Shown: positions 60,700-64,000 of the stretch, in pieces
Layout of the letters: every line of letters starts with the position of its first letter
Position numbering within the stretch: position 1 is the first letter of the stretch
Origin: Candidatus Zixiibacteriota bacterium
GTDB lineage: Bacteria; Zixibacteria; MSB-5A5; DSPP01
Direction: 5' to 3'
Assembly (NCBI GenBank): GCA_022614805.1
Contig: JAKEHY010000021.1
Location: 28,062 to 92,061, forward strand
DNA: 64,000 bases
Notes under the pieces: model-generated
Database searches by the model: none
What the model saw: the letters and a program-made list of their open reading frames with translations, nothing else
What the model was told of the DNA's origin: nothing
Position numbers and translations under genes: made by a program

Positions 60700-62540
60700 A
60701 CGATTTCGCTTTCAAGCTGGCCAACGTAAACGGCACCGGTTCGGCCTCCGCCAACGGGCTTTTGATGCAGGCCATTTTCCGGATGGGCATCCCCGTGTCG
60801 GGCAAAAATTTGTTCCCCTCCAACATTCAAGGCCTGCCGACCTGGTACGAAATCCGGGTGAACAAGGAGGGCCGCACCTCCCGCGCCCTGGAGTACGATT
60901 TGATGGTGGCGATGAACGCCCAGACCTACGGCCGCGACGTCCGCGAAGTCCGCCCCGGCGGTTATTTTCTGTACGATTCCACCTGGCCCTTGGACAAGCG
61001 TCTCCTGCGGGAGGATATCACCTTTTTGGGCGTCCCTTTCGCCCAGCTCTGCATCGAAAATTTCAAGGAACCCCGCGAGCGGATTTTGATGAAAAATATC
61101 TGCTACACCGGCAGCCTGATTGCCCTGCTCGATATTGAGACCTCCGTGGTTGAGGAGTTACTGCAGGAAACCTTCGGCAAGAAAAAAGCCCTGCTCGATT
61201 CCAACCACAAAGCCCTGCAGTTGGGCTACGATTTCGCCAAAAAAAATCTTAAGACTCCGCTTCCCTTCCGGGTGCAGCGGATGGAAGCCAACGGCGACAA
61301 AATTTTGATTGACGGCAACACCGCCACCGCGCTGGGCGCCCTCTATGCCGGCGCCACCGTCGGCGCCTGGTATCCGATTACCCCGGCGACTTCCGTGATG
61401 GAAGCCTTTATGGGTTTCTGCAACCGCTACCGCAAAGACAAGGCCGGAAAAAACAATTTTGTGATTCTGCAGGCGGAGGACGAACTCGCCGCCATCGGAA
61501 TGGTCATCGGGGCCGGCTGGGCCGGTGCCCGCGCGTTTACCTCGACCGCCGGGCCGGGGGTCTCCCTGATGAACGAATTTTTGGGGCTGGCTTACTATGC
61601 CGAAATTCCGGCCGTTCTGGTGGACGTGCAAAGAGTCGGCCCGTCCACCGGAATGCCCACCCGCACCCAGCAGGCGGATTTGATGCTCGCCGCTTACGCC
61701 TCCCACGGCGACACCAAGCATATTCTGCTTTTCCCCGCCGACCCCGCCGAGTGTTTCGAGTTCGCCGTAAAATCGTTCGATTTGGCGGAAAAATTCCAAA
61801 CCCCGGTGATTCTGATGAGCGATTTGGACATCGGTATGAACGACTGGGTGGTCCCCCGCTTGACTTGGGACGACGGCTACAAACCCGACCGCGGCCGCGT
61901 GCTCTCGCCGGAGGAAGTGGAGAAACTGACAACCTTCCACCGCTATTCCGACTGGGACGAAAATTTTGTAACTCCGAGAACTCTCCCTGGTTTCAGCCCC
62001 AAAGGTGCTTACTTGGCCCGTGGCTCCGGCCACAACCGCCTGGGCGGCTACACCGAACTGCCGGAGGAATATCAGGACGTGCTAGACCGGCTCCTTCAGA
62101 AGCACAAAGCCGCCGCCAAATTCATCCCGCCGCCGGTGATAGAACGGAAAAAGAAAGCCAAACTCTCCCTCGTCACCCTCGGCGGCTGCGACTCCGCCGT
62201 CCGCGAGGCGCTGGAGATTCTGTCCGAAAGGAAAGTATCCGCCGACTATATGCGCATTTGCGGTTTCCCATTTGATACGGACGTGGAAAAATTTTTGAAC
62301 GACCACGACGAAAACTACATCGTCGAGCAGAACCGTGACCACCAGTTGAAATCCTTGATTGCCGTGGAAACAAGCGTCCCCAAGCAGAAGCTGAAATCTC
62401 TCCTCTACTACGGCGGCTTCCCCTTGAGCGCCGAGCAGGTAGTGGTCGGCCTCCTGAAAGCGATTGGGAAATCGAGCGACGGCCACCACACCCGCGGAAC
62501 CGAGGCAATGCCGCAGGCCTTGAGTGGGGCTGAAGGATAA
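60672..62540 (+). CDS. 2-oxoacid:ferredoxin oxidoreductase, gamma-alpha fusion (KorA-like)
   Basis: A 622-aa subunit. The gamma domain is N-terminal (about 10-190: NVNGTGSASANGLLMQAIFRMG) and the alpha domain follows (about 210-600: WYPITPATSVMEAFM, TSTAGPGVSLMNEFLGLAYY, PTRTQQADLMLAAY). This order is typical of 2-oxoglutarate-type enzymes in many anaerobes and facultative bacteria. Start ATG 60672 lies inside the flavoprotein gene; a more upstream in-frame ATG at 60594 lacks a gamma-domain match. The last residues (ALSGAEG) are not conserved and may come from a repeat. Confidence 0.92.
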   Translation: MDKRADSRINDFAFKLANVNGTGSASANGLLMQAIFRMGIPVSGKNLFPSNIQGLPTWYEIRVNKEGRTSRALEYDLMVAMNAQTYGRDVREVRPGGYFLYDSTWPLDKRLLREDITFLGVPFAQLCIENFKEPRERILMKNICYTGSLIALLDIETSVVEELLQETFGKKKALLDSNHKALQLGYDFAKKNLKTPLPFRVQRMEANGDKILIDGNTATALGALYAGATVGAWYPITPATSVMEAFMGFCNRYRKDKAGKNNFVILQAEDELAAIGMVIGAGWAGARAFTSTAGPGVSLMNEFLGLAYYAEIPAVLVDVQRVGPSTGMPTRTQQADLMLAAYASHGDTKHILLFPADPAECFEFAVKSFDLAEKFQTPVILMSDLDIGMNDWVVPRLTWDDGYKPDRGRVLSPEEVEKLTTFHRYSDWDENFVTPRTLPGFSPKGAYLARGSGHNRLGGYTELPEEYQDVLDRLLQKHKAAAKFIPPPVIERKKKAKLSLVTLGGCDSAVREALEILSERKVSADYMRICGFPFDTDVEKFLNDHDENYIVEQNRDHQLKSLIAVETSVPKQKLKSLLYYGGFPLSAEQVVVGLLKAIGKSSDGHHTRGTEAMPQALSGAEG

Positions 62541-62547
62541 ATAGCTG

Positions 62548-63603
62548 ATGCCCTCCATATCCAAACCCATCGCCGCCCATCCCTCCCTCCAGCAAAACTC
62601 GCTGGGGATGACCGTCCGCGACTACGAAGGCGCAATGTCCACCCTCTGCGCCGGCTGCGGGCACGATTCGATTACCGCCGCCCTGATTCGCGCCCTCTGG
62701 GAACTGTCGATACAACCGCATCTGATTGCCAAAATGAGCGGCATCGGCTGCTCCTCCAAAACCCCCACCTATTTCGCCTCCGGCGCCCACGGCTTCAACT
62801 CCGTCCACGGGCGGATGCCCGCCGTGGCGACCGGCGCCAACGCCGCCAACCGCGAGCTCTACTACGTCGGCATCTCCGGCGACGGCGATTCCCTCTCCAT
62901 CGGGCTGGGGCAGATGGGGCACATCATCCGCCGGAACGTCCGGATGCTCTACGTCATCGAAAACAATGGCGTTTACGGCCTGACCAAAGGCCAGTTCTCC
63001 GCCTCGGCGGACGTCGGCTCGAAATTGAAAAAAGGGGAAACCAACCAGATGTCCCCCATCGACCCGGTGATGTTGGGTTTGTCCATCGGCGCCACTTTCG
63101 TCGCCCGCTCCTTCTCCGGCGACAAGGAGCAGTTGGTGCCGATTTTGAAAGCCGGCTTGAAGCACCGCGGCTTGGCCTTGGTGGATGTCATCTCCCCTTG
63201 CGTCACCTTCAACGACCACGAGGGCTCCACCAAAAGCTACTTGTACACCCGCAAGCACGAACAGCAGGTGGCCCAGGCCGATTTCGTCCCGCCCGCGCAG
63301 GAAATCTCCGCCCACATCAGCGAAGAGGGCGTTACGGTGGTTCCGATGCACGATGGCTCTTTGGTGCGCTTCTCCAGCGTTCCGGCCGGCTACGACCCCA
63401 CCGACCGCGCCAAGGTTTTTACCTACCTGCAGGAGCATCAAGCCAAAGGCGTCATCCCCACTGGCCTTTTGTATCTGGACGAATCCATCCCCGATATGCA
63501 CGAAATGAACCACACCGCCGAAACCCCGCTCGTCAAAGTCCCTTTTGAGAACCTTTGCCCCGGTTCTAAGGAGCTGGAAAAATTGATGGATGACTTCCGG
63601 TAA
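62548..63603 (+). CDS. 2-oxoacid:ferredoxin oxidoreductase beta subunit (KorB-like)
   Basis: A 351-aa thiamine pyrophosphate-binding subunit. LCAGCGHDSITAALIRAL is the N-terminal iron-sulfur/TPP motif; SGIGCSSKTP follows. The TPP-Mg motif is GISGDGDSLSIGLGQMGHIIRRN with NNGVYGLTKGQ. These are standard for 2-oxoacid:ferredoxin oxidoreductase beta subunits. Start lies 7 bases after the korA stop, so it is the third gene of the operon with the flavoprotein. The substrate (2-oxoglutarate or another 2-oxoacid) is inferred from family similarity. Confidence 0.94.
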   Translation: MPSISKPIAAHPSLQQNSLGMTVRDYEGAMSTLCAGCGHDSITAALIRALWELSIQPHLIAKMSGIGCSSKTPTYFASGAHGFNSVHGRMPAVATGANAANRELYYVGISGDGDSLSIGLGQMGHIIRRNVRMLYVIENNGVYGLTKGQFSASADVGSKLKKGETNQMSPIDPVMLGLSIGATFVARSFSGDKEQLVPILKAGLKHRGLALVDVISPCVTFNDHEGSTKSYLYTRKHEQQVAQADFVPPAQEISAHISEEGVTVVPMHDGSLVRFSSVPAGYDPTDRAKVFTYLQEHQAKGVIPTGLLYLDESIPDMHEMNHTAETPLVKVPFENLCPGSKELEKLMDDFR

Positions 63604-63619
63604 CGATTTTCTCTTTTAA

Positions 63620-63934
63620 ATGAAAGATTATCCATTTGCATTCAGCATATTTGACACATTAGCATATCTTTCCGTTGGTTTTCTCTTCTGGCTCATTGCG
63701 ATTCTTACAATTCCATTTCTCAATAGCCACTTAGCTTCCCTATTGAAGGACAGCAATATTTCCTCCCCTTTCGTTTTGATTCCTGCAGGCGGATTAGCTT
63801 CATACATCTCTGGGCATGTGTTTGCTTACTTGGGTCGTCTCTTCTTTGATAACCTTCTAATAATGCACAAATTGGGATTTCCATCGGATAATTTCTTTGC
63901 TGCCGTGCCCCACTTAAGATTTGGACAGGTATAA
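63620..63934 (+). CDS. Short AT-rich membrane protein, possibly truncated
   Basis: A 104-aa protein with two or three hydrophobic segments (about 9-34, 48-70). FDTLAYLSVGFLFWLIAI and ASYISGHVFAYLGRLFFDNLL resemble the start of a longer (roughly 250-300 aa) uncharacterised membrane family as I recall it, in which these are N-terminal. If so this copy stops early at TAA 63932. Base composition is far more AT-rich than the kor operon before it. No good ribosome site. It marks the start of a different region at the window edge. Confidence 0.6.
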   Translation: MKDYPFAFSIFDTLAYLSVGFLFWLIAILTIPFLNSHLASLLKDSNISSPFVLIPAGGLASYISGHVFAYLGRLFFDNLLIMHKLGFPSDNFFAAVPHLRFGQV

Positions 63935-63951
63935 TTGGTCAAGGAGGTTAA

Positions 63952-64000
63952 ATGGAGACAGCGACGATGCCTGTTCAGATCCGGAAGGTTTCGGGTAGGA
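63952..64000 (+). CDS. Start of a gene truncated by the window end
   Basis: ATG 63952 has a strong ribosome site (AAGGAGG 4 bases upstream) and reads METATMPVQIRKVSGR to the end of the window without stop. Too short to assign. Translation after the AT-rich membrane gene suggests the same transcript. Confidence 0.45.
   Translation, partial: METATMPVQIRKVSGR

Noticed and set aside
62173..63513. A 446-codon open frame on the minus strand
   Set aside because: Antisense to korA/korB with Gly/Val-rich composition; the sense genes have clear family motifs.

Overview
The window is a chromosome segment of a Gram-negative heterotroph with moderately high GC. Supporting signs are lipobox lipoproteins, an Omp85-type barrel, a BamB-like propeller, a C-terminal FlgD/T9SS-like sorting domain, dockerin-like repeats on secreted proteins and many secreted PD40 propellers. 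Together with the abundant short hairpin repeats between genes, these suggest a member of the FCB superphylum or a related candidate phylum (Zixibacteria-like). That placement is inference from gene content; there is no rRNA in the window. No phage, insertion sequence, CRISPR array or classic defence island is visible.

Layout. 1-4.8 kb: tRNA-Gly, then a PDZ-containing membrane histidine kinase, a receiver-PP2C phosphatase and an OmpR-type regulator. 4.9-8.9 kb: a tandem family of secreted paralogues with near-identical ends and divergent middles, interrupted by a lipoprotein. 8.9-12.2 kb: a PD40 lipoprotein, a fatty-acid desaturase and a lipoprotein in one operon ending in a strong terminator. 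12.4-14.4 kb: tRNA-Cys, a cysteine/cystathionine synthase and a DUF1573 protein, followed by a candidate small RNA with its own promoter and terminator. 14.6-18.8 kb: two secreted dockerin-like proteins, one a multidomain M4 metalloprotease. 18.9-25.6 kb (mostly minus strand): RtcB ligase and archease, a secreted sorting-domain protein, a cytochrome b-c fusion with a Rieske protein, and leucyl aminopeptidase. 25.7-27.3 kb: a compositionally distinct HxlR/DUF1326 pair with divergent promoters, probably acquired.

27.5-39.1 kb (minus strand): RpoZ, DnaK, Hsp20, a HEAT-repeat protein, a BamB-like lipoprotein, an S9A oligopeptidase, and an HExxH-PD40-Omp85 protein. 39.4-41.7 kb: serA-serC (serine synthesis). 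41.9-46.4 kb: orphan proteins, core MetE, RpiB and IlvE. 46.4-54.9 kb (minus strand): a short-chain acyl-CoA cluster with two acyl-CoA dehydrogenases, 3-hydroxybutyryl-CoA dehydrogenase, thiolase, 3-oxoacid CoA-transferase A/B, and a DUF35-SCP2 protein paired with a thiolase-fold protein that lacks the nucleophilic cysteine. 55-58.7 kb: an FMN reductase and the proton-translocating transhydrogenase PntA1-A2-B. 58.9-63.6 kb: a GltD-like flavoprotein carrying a ferredoxin domain, with KorA and KorB. The right edge holds an AT-rich short membrane protein and the start of another gene.

How it fits together: acyl-CoA oxidation and ketone-body activation feed acetyl-CoA and reducing power. PntAB and the flavoprotein-linked 2-oxoacid:ferredoxin oxidoreductase, encoded divergently, would balance NADH, NADPH and ferredoxin. 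The cytochrome bc module serves respiration. Serine (SerA/SerC), cysteine, methionine and branched-chain enzymes suggest amino-acid prototrophy. The most unusual observations are hairpin repeats carrying a second repeat in their loops, the cassette-like secreted paralogues, the Cys-less thiolase with its DUF35-SCP2 partner, a 53-bp duplicated stop/start junction, and a candidate small RNA.
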